Below, piece by piece: positions 31,446 to 43,047 of a DNA stretch of 64,000 bases. The notes under the pieces are model-generated. The model saw nothing but the letters and a program-made list of their open reading frames with translations, was not told where the DNA came from and ran no database searches. The stretch covers positions 1-64,000 of the forward strand of contig JAFREE010000070.1 in the NCBI GenBank assembly GCA_019400425.1, given 5' to 3'. This DNA is from Hymenochaete sp. R1. Taxonomy: Eukaryota > Basidiomycota > Agaricomycetes > Hymenochaetales > Hymenochaetaceae. A program made the translations under genes and the position numbers. Numbering within the stretch: the stretch's first letter is position 1; every line of letters starts with the position of its first letter.

Positions 31446-33200
31446 ATGCTGTCCAATACCACCATTGCGCCTCGAGACGTTGATGGATACATACCCCCGG
31501 ACGAGGTGTATGGATGGGTAAAGGGCAATGTCATCGATGGCTACCTCTACGCTGTAGTAGCATCTGCGCTAATTTATGATTCATGTGAGTTTTCTCTTTC
31601 TCTGATAGCTCGCTCCTCTAATGTACTTTAGTATGCACCTTGGACAAAGAAGTATGTGAAGACGCTCGTGCAGCTTTCTACCAATCACCACTAATCACTA
31701 CAATTTGATCAGGTTAAATATTTCTGGGTACGCCTTGAGAATCCTTGCTGCATTGTATAGACTGACAAGGCTTGCGACAGTCTGCCCCTTTCAGCATCAC
31801 CAAGGTGGTTTTTTTCTTGGTGAGCGATGTGACGATATATTCCTTTATTCAATACTGAGAATGATGCAGAACCGTTATATTGGCATTGTCGGGGCGATAA
31901 TGGCAATAATGGGTACGTCAAATCCACTCAAAGATTCATAAACGAGGTTTATGGAATATACAGACTCCTCCTTCAATGTAACTTTATTTGAGTATGTGAT
32001 TCACACCTCAATGCAATTGAAGTGTACTTATCAACTACAGATGTACGTCTTTCGGTGCTGCATGCTGCATGGCGAAAATCACAAGCGCATTGTAGGTAAT
32101 TTGTACGCTTGGCTGCCTGACGTATCATGTGAGTGAAAACAAACTGTTTCTATCTACATGTTAACAATAATTTTAGACTGGATCACCATCATCACTATCG
32201 ACTGTAAGATTCTAGATTATGCCACTGTAGTGCCTTGACCAATTTGAGTAGACATTCTGACCGTTAGGGTGTTGGCTTTGTACTATAAAGGTGCGCGTGC
32301 CTGTCTTTTCGCTTTTGAATGGTCAGTCATAGAGAAGCAGAGAAGAAGATTTCGATCGTTCTTTATGCTTTGTTAGGCCTTGAATCCATTGTAAAAGTGA
32401 TACTGGTGGTTTACGGTGTCTTGTATGAGGGTAGTAAGTTGGTTTCCTTCTGTGTGTATCACTATTCTGCTGATCGACTATAGCTGTCGTTGACGGTCTC
32501 GCAAAGGTCGTTACCACTTGCGCTGTGGAAAATGTAGTCAGCCCAGTCTTCTATGCCTCCGATTGGTATGTCGAAAGAACGCTTCGGTAACCGTTACGCC
32601 ATTCACCCTTTGTACAGGGGTATTCCTCTCGCATATGGCCTGCTACTCTTGGTACTGGCCCTGATCAAAGCTATTGAATATTGGCGTCTGAATACATATT
32701 ACGGGTCGCGGCTCGTTAAGGTTCTCATCACAGACCAGATTATGTATTTTTCCGCGTTGGTGTCTCCCATCTTACTTCACCGCATTGATCTAATATTGGG
32801 AAAAAAAGAGTTATAATAAGCTCGGCTTTCGAAATATCGAACGGTCTCGACCCAACATCAAATTTCTCAGTACAGAGTCTGTTATCCGCTGTAGGAAATC
32901 CCACGTTGCTCTGTATCCTCGGCAGCAGGATGTTCTTCAATCTCAAAGAAGCGGGTGAAGCCGGAGTCAATGAAGGGACGAACGTCGGCTCCTACCCAAA
33001 ACTCCCTACCATCAGCAGCATTCATTGCGACGAACCTAATCCTAACAATGAAGTTAATCAGTGAGTGCACGCAACTCTGTTTTAACGGATTGTTGAACAA
33101 GAGCTTCAACAGAAATGGCTCACAGTCCATCGGAAACGAAACGGTTGGCACTGGAACCGTGACGGGACCGCCCATCACTGTCACCCTGGAGGAAGTCTAA
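31446..33200 (+). CDS. DUF6533-like seven-helix membrane protein, array member 2
   Basis: The ATG at 31446 starts MLSNTTIAPRDVDGYIPPDE, followed by ASALIYDS, the 20-base exon LCTLDKE, the 15-base exon VKYFW, SAPFSITKVVFFL and NRYIGIVGAIMAIM. Further exons: DSSFNVTLFE, WITIITID, ILTVRVLALYYK, KKISIVLYALLGLESIVKVI, GIPLAYGLLLLVLALIKAIE, LITDQIMYFSA and the common end NPTLLCILGSRMFFNLKEAG. The tail ends PITVTLEEV. Here the intron after VKYFW has an ordinary GT donor. The exon after the second-last helix uses a weak GTTGGT donor. This gene is the closest relative of the partial copy at 63.1-64 kb. Membrane protein of unknown function. Confidence 0.8.
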
Positions 33201-35882
33201 AGTGCTCCCAAGAGGCACGTAGGCTGTCGAAAGGCTTTTCGAACGTGCCGAGTTCCAAGTTTCCAGAAATTGCGAGTATTTATTCAGTACTGCTCTCCTT
33301 TATTCTGTGCTTTCAGCCCTCTTATTTTTGAGAAGAGTTTGTCACAAAGTTAACAATTGCTCGGAGTGTATTTATTGGCATGACGTTATGTTAGGGTGTT
33401 GCTACGTACGCGTGTTTGGGATAGAGTTTATCCGTAGTGCAAGGCAACGGGTTGAAGGATATTGGTCGAAAATATCAGCAATGAGAGTGAGGATATAAAC
33501 TTGAACCTTGATCATTAGGTTACGCAGAGGTCAGTCACTGGATATCAAATAAAGAAGCAACGAGGCTGAAACTATTTACTGGCTTCATCGTGCCAGTAAA
33601 TTACCTGTGGGAGCAGCAATAGTAGTGGTAAGAAAATGGGAAACGCACGTCGAGAGGGTAGAACGTCCAAGCCATCATCAAAAAAGCTTCACCTTAAGGA
33701 TTGTATCGTCTCTCCAAGCCCCCTTAAAACTCCAGAAGCACTGCAGAAAACCCTCCTCCCATTTTGACCCGCGCTCATCACCATCAACTTTCCCGCGTCG
33801 ACCCCTCTATCTCCAAGTCTCAAAGCTTCCTGCATTCACCGCCATCTTACCATCCTCTTCGATCCCCATCACCTTTCCACATTACAATCTTCGAGAAATT
33901 GAGTCCATCCTCAAGCTCGAACTCGCACCCGCCAGCATCCATGGCTCACCCAAACGCCCCGGCCCTTGATATCTGCCCACCTGTATAGCCTCTGAGTTCC
34001 TGACGCCCTTTTCAGGTCATAACTATGACTTCCAACACCAGACCCAGCGGGAGCGTCACTTTCCCCTGACTCATGCACTCACTCAACCCATCTTCTCGAA
34101 AAACATATAAGAATGTATCAACCCTCGGCACTGTCATTGATGATCGACTCATCGTAGTTTATGGCCTCTTATAGGCCCACTTTCCGTCTGCGTTTGATTC
34201 CGCAGTTGTACATTGAGCGCAATCGTATGTGGGAGGAAAGACGAGAGATTTAGTATTCTTGGCGGGTGCGCTCGCGTCGCGTCTTCGGTTGCTTCCAACC
34301 CCATTGCCTTCATTCTCCGTCGTCAAAGGATCTGAATAGTAATAGTATGCCCGTACATATGATGTTTGTAACGGCAAAACAATCACCGAGAGTACTTGGG
34401 GACGCTACATGCTGCCTTGGTTAGGAGACATGTCCATCTGAGGTGGGAACAGCGTCAGCGATTTAGTTAAGGTTGAGGATTGCTTGACAAAGACGATGAC
34501 GGACCGTAGTTAGAATCCAAGCTATGAGTACACTGTAGTGGAGGCTGGGGACTTTTGTACACTTGGGGGACAAGGTGTGTGCTTTACTTCGAAGGCTTGC
34601 TATTGAGATCAACGAATTGTTGTGATGGACTTATTTATGCATGCTTGATAGAAGCACAAGTGGTGGTACGTTCCTCCGGGACCCCTGGTATATCATCCTT
34701 GAGCGTCGAGTTGGCCTTCTTTGATTACATGCGCGATTCGCGATACCAAAGCCTTTAGTCACCTATTTTTGGCATCGACATCCGCGGGATATCTTTCAGA
34801 TTGAAGGGGACGGATACTGATAGGTACGAGGATGAATTACATGACTTGAAGCGCAGCTGCTTCAAAGCAGAAAAAAGAAACATGATGATGATGTTCAAAA
34901 GAAAGAAGAGCAATGATATTCTTGGGTTGCTTGGTAATACGTCGATCAGGTTCAGAATGTCGGTCACCTCTTCTGACGTCGAGACCTGATCACTGCCTCT
35001 CATGCTTCCAACACTCCGTTCGCTTGAACTCTCAAGTTCAGACGCACTCAAGTAGCGGAAACTGAACAGCATGACGGGTGGGACGCTAGGGTGACATACG
35101 AGGCTCAATACACAATTCGAAACTTTTGTCCACTGCCTTCCATGTTGCTCTCGCATCTCAACATTCAAGTCTATTGCCACCTTGTTCCTATTCACCTGGA
35201 TCGCATTGGTGCTAGCATCGTGTCCTCAGACCTTCTCGAGGCGTAGTCATATTGGCCCTGTATGTGTTTCGACGCACCTGATGAGTGGGCTTCAACAACG
35301 ACGTTGGCCCCGTCATCGCCTCGTCGTCCGAAACTACGCATCTCAGAATCAAGATGGAAGAAGTAGAGGCACTCGCAGGATCGATCTAAAGAAGCAGGAG
35401 AGAACTCTGGTACTTGAACTCAGGTGGATCGCTGACTCGGTGCGGCTTTGTCTATGTCGTGAATGATTCTTGCCACCCTAACAAGCAAGCAGCCGTCCCC
35501 CTTTCTGCTATTCAAAAGAGTCACAGCACTTGTTGACGAAGGAGATAACATTCAAGCAAGCTCACGTTCCATCAATGATGCGCATGGCTCATTACCATGG
35601 CCGTTACCATGACCGTGTTTTGACGCTGCACCGCTTTTGATCCGATCTATTTGATCATCACGAACATTGGAGGGAAAGGCTACTTCTACTACATCTTCCA
35701 CCGGTCGAAATAGCGCCAGTTGCTCTTGTTCTACAGTGATTGTCGACAAGAATTTTGATGACCGAAGCCTCAACCTGAATGCTGCATTACAAACCACGAG
35801 GGCGGAAAGAGTTGCTTGTGCGTCAATCAATCATCGTTTTAGCGACTTGTTGATACGGTGTATAACGGGCTGGTTTCAGGAG
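33201..35882. other. Spacer behind member 2, partly duplicated at 62.4-63.1 kb
   Basis: 33,201-33,640 and 34,545-34,960 have inverted counterparts at about 62.66-63.1 kb and 62.39-62.60 kb. Between them lies about 0.9 kb (33.64-34.54 kb) absent from the other copy. A coding-like stretch conserved between both copies is listed separately. 35.0-35.88 kb shows only short overlapping frames. A possible relic at 33,880-33,960 is discussed with 29.4 kb. Confidence 0.5.
34795..34920 (+). other. Conserved exon-like stretch (copy 1 of 2)
   Basis: The frame reads DRYEDELHDLKRSCFKAEKR and continues NMMMMFKRKK. The inverted copy at 62.4-62.5 kb reads DRYDDELHDLKRGFKAEKRN then MAMAFKRKK. The length difference between them is exactly three bases and in frame, and several base changes are silent (CAT/CAC, AAA/AAG), which is what a protein-coding exon would show. 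The charged, helical stretch matches no domain that I know. No full gene could be built around it. Confidence 0.4.
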
Positions 35883-35889
35883 TATAAAA
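35883..35889 (+). promoter_or_regulatory. TATA box of DUF6533-like gene 3
   Basis: TATAAAA about 50 bases before the ATG at 35939, in the same place as in member 4. Confidence 0.5.
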
Positions 35890-35938
35890 TGCATTGCTGC
35901 GGAACGACAGCTGGTCCTTATTCACCCTGGTATGCAAC

Positions 35939-37680
35939 ATGACGATCACCCTTCGAGATGTTGCTGGGACCGTACCTCCGGAAGACGTACCCAGTTGGGT
36001 TAAGGAGAACATTGTTAACGGTTACTTATACACTGTAGTAGCCTCGATTCTAATATATGATTCTCGTGAGTACCTTTCATTCTGATGTCCGAATCATCTA
36101 ACTTGTTGCAGTATGCACATTCGACAAAGAAGTACGTCTTAGTGTGGGCGCTTGTTCATTTCTCTGCTAACCTTATCTACTTTTGTATTAGGTCAAATAT
36201 TTCTGGGCAAGTGCTCTGGCAGCCTCGTCATCTTGCAAACTATTGACACAGTTTAGATTAGCTTGGCCCTTTGAACATCACCAAGATTGTCTACTTTTTG
36301 GTGAGTGCTTCGGTGATACGTTGCTTCGCTCCATACCAATCATGTCACAGAATCGTTATGTCGGTATTATTGGGTCGATATTGAGCATATCAAGTACGTC
36401 CGATTTGACGAAAGGTTGATGAGAAGAGCTAATGGAATCCCCAGGGGTTTCTTTCGATGCAACGTTGTTCGAGTATGTATCTGTATTTCGCGCCTCGATG
36501 CGTATACGTTTCTGACAATTGCCTTCAGATGTGCGTTCTGCGATACTCTATATTTCCTGGCATGGTCAACGCTTGTACTCTAGGTAAATTGTATAGATGG
36601 TTACCTGACATTTCATGTGAGTGGAAATGACACTCTTTCTGTTTGTGTCCTGACCGTAATGTTAGATTGGATCACCATTGTCACGATCGACTGTGAGATT
36701 TCAAGCGGTCCCGCTTTAGTGCCGTAATTGATTCGAGTAGATGTTCTGACCATCAGAGTCTTAGCTTTGTACCACAATGGTATGTTTGCGTTTCTTTTCG
36801 ATTTTGATCTTTCGCTCATAGGCAATCAGGGAGGAAAATAACTTTGTTTCTCTACATCTTACTGGGACTCGAAACCATCGCAAAATTTTGCCTGATGGCT
36901 TATATTACTTTCTTTGAAGGCAGTGAGTGCTTCACCGTATTTACTGCAATGATTTCTATTAATCATATATAGTTAATATTGCAATTCTAGCAAGGAACAC
37001 TACGTCTTGCGGCGGCACACATTCTCCGCCGTTATTGCTCTATGTGCTTGATTGGTATGTCGAAATGAACAACCATAATTATTTGACCTCATTCTCGACT
37101 CAGGGGAATTCCGCTAGCGTTTGGGATGCTGCTTTTGATCCTAGCATTGGTTGAAGCCATCGAATTCTGGCGTCTGAGGACATTTCATGGGTCGCGGCTC
37201 GTCAAGGTCCTCTTGACTGACCAAATAATGTATTTCGCCGCGTGGGTCTTTCTTTCTTTCCTTTCTGTCTGCACCGATCTCATGCTAGCAAAGGGTTATA
37301 ATAAGCTCACTTTTCGAGATATTAGCCGGCACAAACCTGACGACGATAGTCTCAGTTCAGAACCTATTAGGACCAGTTGGAAACCCGACACTCTTGTGCA
37401 TTCTTGGAAGCCGGATGTTCTTCAACTTGAAAGAGGCAGGAGAGGCGGGTGTCAATGAGGGAACAAATGTCGGCTCTTATCCAAATCTCCCAACCATCAG
37501 CAGCATGCATTTCGACGGGCCTAACGACGAAGGCAATCAGTGAGTCGTTAACATCTACATTTGTGACCTTATGACTGAGAAATTTCCTACAGCAGCGGCT
37601 CGCAGTCCATTGGGGTCAAATCTGCTGGAAATGAGCCGTTGACGGGTGCATTCACTGAAGTCATCTCCAAAGAAGTTTGA
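35939..37680 (+). CDS. DUF6533-like seven-helix membrane protein, array member 3
   Basis: The chosen start gives MTITLRDVAGTVPPEDVPSW; an in-frame ATG at 35894 would add 15 residues that the other members lack. Then ASILIYDS, the 20-base exon LCTFDKE, VKYFW (15-base exon), LGPLNITKIVYFL, NRYVGIIGSILSIS, the CAFCDTLYFLAWSTLVLGKL helix, ILTIRVLALYHN-like loop, GIPLAFGMLLLILALVEAIE, LLTDQIMYFAA, NPTLLCILGSRMFFNLKEAG and the tail ending in SKEV. The intron after VKYFW has a GC donor (36207-36208). The K of the usual VKAIEYW motif is E here and the following Y is F. Intact as far as read; function unknown. Confidence 0.78.
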
Positions 37681-40330
37681 ATTGCTACTTAAAGACTGAA
37701 AAAGGTTTTGTGGGCCCGTCGGCCGTTAGAGTCAGGAAGCTAAAGGTGCACGACCTTTACTTTTGCTCTCGTTTCTGTTTCGAACTTCTATGCATCTTGT
37801 TCATGGGCAGATTGCATCATGAATTCGACATTTGTTTGTATAGTATCTATTGTTACGGTGCAGTGCTGCACTGTATATACCTGTCTGGAATTGAAAATGC
37901 GTATGTTGTACCCTGGTTCGTTGCATGTTTCAAGCAGAGCGCAAGTAAACTCTTTCATACAATCCCCAATCCAATGCTTTCTGCAATTGTAGACCCTTGG
38001 AGGGACAATGCACCCGAGCAAACGCAAAGGCGATTGGAAAGTCTCATCATGGAGCGTACGGAAAAAAGAAATTTATATATAATTCTGGCAGTGGCGTTAG
38101 AATATGATTATCCTATATTCTTTGACGGATTTGCGTGGGTATATTTGCAGCTGATAGCCCGTCTGCTCAATTGAGGCATCCTTAAAAAGTCTTCGCCATG
38201 CTATGTAATCTTCATGATATACCGATATTGAACATGGGTGATAGATGCATGTCATCGGCTCTGGAATACCGCCTTGGTCTCTGTTAATAAAGAAGGAATG
38301 GCATGACAAGAATTCGAGATAGTGGCGAGAGAAAAGAGTATGGTTCACATAAAATAAACAAGGAACAAGGACGAACGATCATTAAAAGTGAACAATGATA
38401 ATGAACATAAGAGACGGGAACCCAATCATGCGCCCGTGAATGCATGTAGCGTAAGCCGTTCTACAGCATCTGAACATGCAACCCAACACAAAAAGCGCAT
38501 CATTTACAGAAGCGTATTCGAGCCCAAGTCGAGACAGACTCTGTTTGCTTTCATGCCCATGAGTGTGACTGACTTCACGGTTGCGATGCGACATGGATTG
38601 GGCGAAGTTTGCGCTGTATAAGATGTTGATTGAGCGCTGCAGAGATGGCAGAATGGTTAATTGGAGGGTGATGAGACCTGTAAAAGGGCGAAGGCGTGGC
38701 GAGAATGACGAGGACGAGAGTTAAGAGAGCCTGGTGTCAGTGCTGACTTATCGACACTCGAGCTCGCTGCATCCATCCATGATGCCTTCCCTCGTTCCTA
38801 TTCCTCCTTTCAGGTCCACGTCGATATATTATAGAGCACTCTCACTCCAGCACCTATTATTAATCCCATCCCACGGAGACGCACCGTTACCCTTGCTCGA
38901 GTCCTCGTAAGACAGAGGTAACAAGTACTTTACTTGAAACGTCATTTTCCAGATGCATATGAAGCCCGAGGATGCGAAAATGAGTTGGATCACTGAAGAC
39001 AGAGTTATGGAAGATAAGTGCGTCTTCGCGTTCACTGCAGGCAAAGCGGAACGAGGAGCGAAAAGGTAAGAGGGGAACGGTCAGTGGATGACAAAATCTG
39101 GCGTCCTCCACGCGTCGATCTATTTTCCCCAGCTAAAAAGCAAGCGCCGAATTGACCATCCCATTCGTCTGTTGACCACTGCCTCCCATGCTGGTTGATG
39201 CGCTCTTCCAATACCTAGTCTATGTTTATATCCATGCTACTACTTGCTTGAATCTTACCGTAAGGGCGACTTTGTTCTTCAAATAAAAAGCGATGTTAGC
39301 ACAAATACAGCGTCTTCAAGCCCTTGCAAGGCACCATCATGACCAGTCTATCTCAACACGCAAAACCAGATCATCAACGACCTTGCCCTATCTCAATTGT
39401 CCAAGCGGATATGCTACTATCATTAGCCTTTCTCTGCACACGGGCGAGGGTTGAACTCAGAGGTGCAATGCGGCTGTGAGTTTTTTTGTACGCCGTGACT
39501 CACCGTCTTCAAGTAATTACTCTTTCATCAGGAACCGAAAAACAGTGAAGGACGGTGGCACAGTCGATCTTCTTTCAGTCATCGTATACCACACTAAACC
39601 ACTATTTGAGTGTGCAGCCTGCTTTTTTACCCTCAGAACGTGGTCCGCGGAGGACACCTTACTTCTCGATCAAATCCGGGCTACTGCGTCTCATCCAAGA
39701 AAATCCCAGCGTTGTGGGATTCTTTTGCAACTGAGATACCGACCTTTAAATCTGTGATTTTGTCAATACTACCTCAAAAATCTGGAACCAGAACCATCGC
39801 AAAGTCGGCTATCCCATGACTTCTGTCAATTTGATTATTCAATTGAAGACTTTGTCTTCACGCATGCGTGTTGACAATTATCACTATTCTTGTGCGACCG
39901 ATACTTGTCATTTGCTCCTATTATCGAGGGGATGAACCGTGAGTGAGTCTGTTCACCGTTTCAGCTTTTCTCACCACTGAACTAGTAGATAAACTCACCT
40001 CGATCTGCTGAACCTCTTCATCGCACATTTAGAGACCGGCTGCCCCCAATGCATCAAATTCTATTAAATATCGCGTAGATGCCTCTTGTTGAGTATTGTT
40101 CTCTGAAAATAACACCAATGCCCACGGATTCATCCAAAATACATTGTGCAGGACTACGGAAAGAAAGATACGGCGATCAAGATTCATTAAAAATAACTAT
40201 TGCATTCGTGCCGTTGGCCTGGATATCCGAGGGCCGAAGCCCAGCTTTTCATTCTTCTCAGTTGGCTGTGACGATGATTCGTTGGGCTAGGACGGCGGTG
40301 GTTTTAAGTGATTGGGGGTAGTTGTAGGAG
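37681..40330. other. Long spacer between array members 3 and 4
   Basis: About 2.6 kb without a supportable gene. Open frames up to 165 codons (37,677-38,174) have no domain and begin inside the stop region of member 3. A number of short frames near 38.4-39.8 kb overlap on both strands. No terminal inverted repeats or long direct repeats were recognised by eye. Confidence 0.4.
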
Positions 40331-40337
40331 TATAAAA
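40331..40337 (+). promoter_or_regulatory. TATA box of DUF6533-like gene 4
   Basis: TATAAAA 38-44 bases before the ATG at 40375. Confidence 0.5.
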
Positions 40338-40374
40338 CACGTTGGTACTTGCCAGCTACTCCCGCACATCCATT

Positions 40375-42120
40375 ATGCTTTCTAACACCACATTTACTCC
40401 TCGTGATATAGTCATTACCATTCCACCGGACGAAGTGCTTGGCTGGGTAAAGGAAAATATCGTCCCTGGATACCTTTACACTGTATCAGCATCTGCACTA
40501 ATATACAATTCCTGTGAGCGTCGGCTTCTCTTTTTATCCAATTATCTGATTTGTGTCAGTATGCACACTTGACAAAGAGGTATGTAAACATGACTATGCA
40601 TTCCTTACCTACTTTCATATGCTTTTCTACCAGGTCAAATACTTCTGGGCAAGTTCTTCCGCTACCTCATAACCATGTCCATCATCGACGCATTCCTGCA
40701 GCAATTCACTCCGTTCAACGCAAGCAAGATTATTTACTTTCTAGTAGGTCCATCAGTAATATTACCTTTTGCTCTCTGCTTGATACGTCAAAGAATCGAT
40801 ATGTTGGCATCGTCGGTGCAATCATGGCAATATTTCGTGCGTCACATCAGGCGAGCTTTGCGATCTGAGCTAATGGACTCCGCAGAAGTCTCTTTTAATG
40901 CGACGTTATCCGAGTGCGTGCTTCACTTGTCAAGGCATTTAGAAGTCTAACGACACTCTCCAGGTGTACGTTTTACAGCGCCTTATGATCAGGTCATGGG
41001 TGACATGGACTCTAGGTAAATTGTACATATGGTTAACTGACATATCATGTGAGTAGATCCGACTTCCCTTCCTTTCAGGTATTGATATTTTCAATAGACG
41101 CAATCACCATCGTCACCATCGATTGTAAGACCTCAGATGATGCGACTACAATGCTCTAATCCAATTGAGCAGATATTTTGACTGTCAGGGTTCTGGCTCT
41201 GTACCATAAAGGTACGCTTTCGCATATTTTTGCTTTCGATGGCTTGCTCATTGGGGAATAGAGAGAAAAATTACAATCACTCTTTATACCGTACTGGGGT
41301 TCGAAGCCGTTGCAAAAGTTAGTTTGATTATTTATGGCATGTTTTTAGAGGGCCGTAAGTCACTCCTTTTCTATACGCGAAATTACTCGTATTAACTGTT
41401 GATAGTTATGATTGTTGGCCTCGCGAGGGACGTCACTTCATGTGCTGGTACGAATGCATTCCCGCCATTTTTTTATGGCCTTGATTGTACGTGAAACGAT
41501 TTGTTTATTGTTATGGCGCTTCATTATTCGTACAGGGGCCTTCCTCTCGCATTGGGATTGTTGCTCTTGGTTTTGGCCCTGATCAAAGCCGTTGAATACT
41601 GGCGTTTGAATATGTTTCACGGGTCACGGCTCGTCAAGATTCTCGTAACAGACCAAATTATGTATTTTGCTGCGTAAGTTTCATCCAAACTCTTTGGTGC
41701 ATTGATCTCATCATGGTCGTCAAAGCGTTATAATAAGCTCAGTTTTCGCGATATTGACCGACGCCAACGCAACAACAATTTCCACAGTACAGCTTTTGTT
41801 GGGTGCTGCGGGTAACCCCACTCTCCTTTGCATCCTTGGCAGTCATATGTTCTTCAACCTGAAAGAAGCAGGTGAAGCCGGTCTCAACGAAGGAACGAAC
41901 GTCAGCTCCTATCCGGGTCTCCCTACTATCAGTAGCATCCATTTTGATGAGCCTAACAATGAAGACGGATTGCCAGTGTGAGTGCACGTTATCCTTATCT
42001 CGTGTCAGATTTACAGCTGAAAGCTTCGATAGTAACGGCTCACAATCGGTAGGAGACAGTTCTGCTAGTGTTGCATCACCGGCAAGCGCGCTCGTCGTAG
42101 CCTTTGCGGAGAAAGTGTGA
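40375..42120 (+). CDS. DUF6533-like seven-helix membrane protein, array member 4
   Basis: Best resolved member. Exon 1 40375-40513 (MLSNTTFTPRDIVITIPPDE ... YLYTVSASALIYNS), exon 2 40560-40579 (20 bases, LCTLDKE), exon 3 40634-40648 (15 bases, VKYFW), then QFTPFNASKIIYFL and NRYVGIVGAIMAIF. Next come the helix YSALMIRSWVTWTLGKLYIW, AITIVTID, ILTVRVLALYHK, KITITLYTVLGFEAVAKVSL, a loop with VTSCAGTNAFP, GLPLALGLLLLVLALIKAVE, ILVTDQIMYFAA, NPTLLCILGSHMFFNLKEAG and ISSIHFDEPNN. After a last intron the Ser/Ala-rich tail ends FAEKV. Intron 3 uses a GC donor (40649-40650). Seven hydrophobic spans and a polar C-terminal tail give a receptor-like outline, but no ligand or signalling motif is recognised. 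Confidence 0.82.
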
Positions 42121-43047
42121 ACCACTCACGCCTGAAGCCTCCAGTCAGTGAAAGCTTCTCTCGATACACAGAACTGTTTTCTCAAGCTTCCGCGTTCTTT
42201 GATAGTCGTTCTCCCTTCGCTTTCTTTCCTTTTATAGTGAGAAGTATGTATTGAAAAATAGGCACTACTTCGTTCAGAATCTATTCTAGGATTGTAAGTA
42301 CAGTCATACCTCCGAATAAGCCGCCTTTTTTTGGATTTCACATCTCATTTACTTCTCAACGAGAGCAAAACACTTGCAAAAAATTACTGGGGTGAGTATC
42401 AAGCAAGTGCATCGAATGCGATTTCTTGCAATTTGTTTGAGTGATAAGATTTTTAGATAATCCAAGATTAAAGAGGCGACTTATTCGGAGGTATGACTGT
42501 ATGTACATATTCTATTCCTCTGTGATAGAACATGAACCCAGCGCAAGAAACAAATAACTCTTTAAAGGTCAACACACAGAGAATAGCGTGTAGACAGAGT
42601 CCAAAGCCTTGTACGAAGTCAAATTCACTCCCTTGACCATACTCCTACGGTTTAGTTGACCTACTGTACGACTTCGGGATACTTGGGTGCAATGTCCAAA
42701 TAATTCTACGCCTGTGGCTTTTATGCACACCTGCTGGGGATACACCGTGTCATAAATGAAAGTAATCCTGGCAGCGCACCGTAATGGCTTAGGTCAGACG
42801 CGATGATTGGCAATAACATTGCTTAAAACAAGCAAAAAATCTGGATATTAACCGTCTCGCTGCTCGCTCTTGCGCGAGAGCGAAGGCCAGACGATGAGCT
42901 GGCTCCGAGTTCTATCCATGCTTACTGACACTGACATTGCGACAAAATGGCAGACATCGATCCTAGGCATCAATATCCAATGTAATGGGTGGCGAAAATT
43001 ACAATCTATTCATACATAATAAGCGCAGCGGTAGTCACACACGATCC
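42121..43047. other. Spacer between members 4 and 5 (convergent)
   Basis: The spacer holds the pogo-like element at 42301-42499. The rest (42.5-43.05 kb) has no gene, and short frames overlap on both strands. Confidence 0.5.
42301..42499. mobile_element. Pogo/Tc1-mariner-type MITE, 199 bp
   Basis: The element begins CAGTCATACCTCCGAATAAG and ends in its inverted copy; the 25-base terminal repeats (42301-42325 and 42475-42499) differ at one base (CCGCC versus GTCGCC side). It is flanked on both sides by TA (42299-42300 and 42500-42501), the target duplication of Tc1/mariner elements. CAGT termini are typical of the pogo/Tigger branch. It has no coding capacity, so it was moved by a transposase encoded elsewhere. 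Confidence 0.88.

Noticed and set aside
37677..38174. 165-codon plus-strand frame behind array member 3
   Set aside because: It begins within the stop region of member 3, has no homology that I can see and no intron or promoter pattern; treated as chance.
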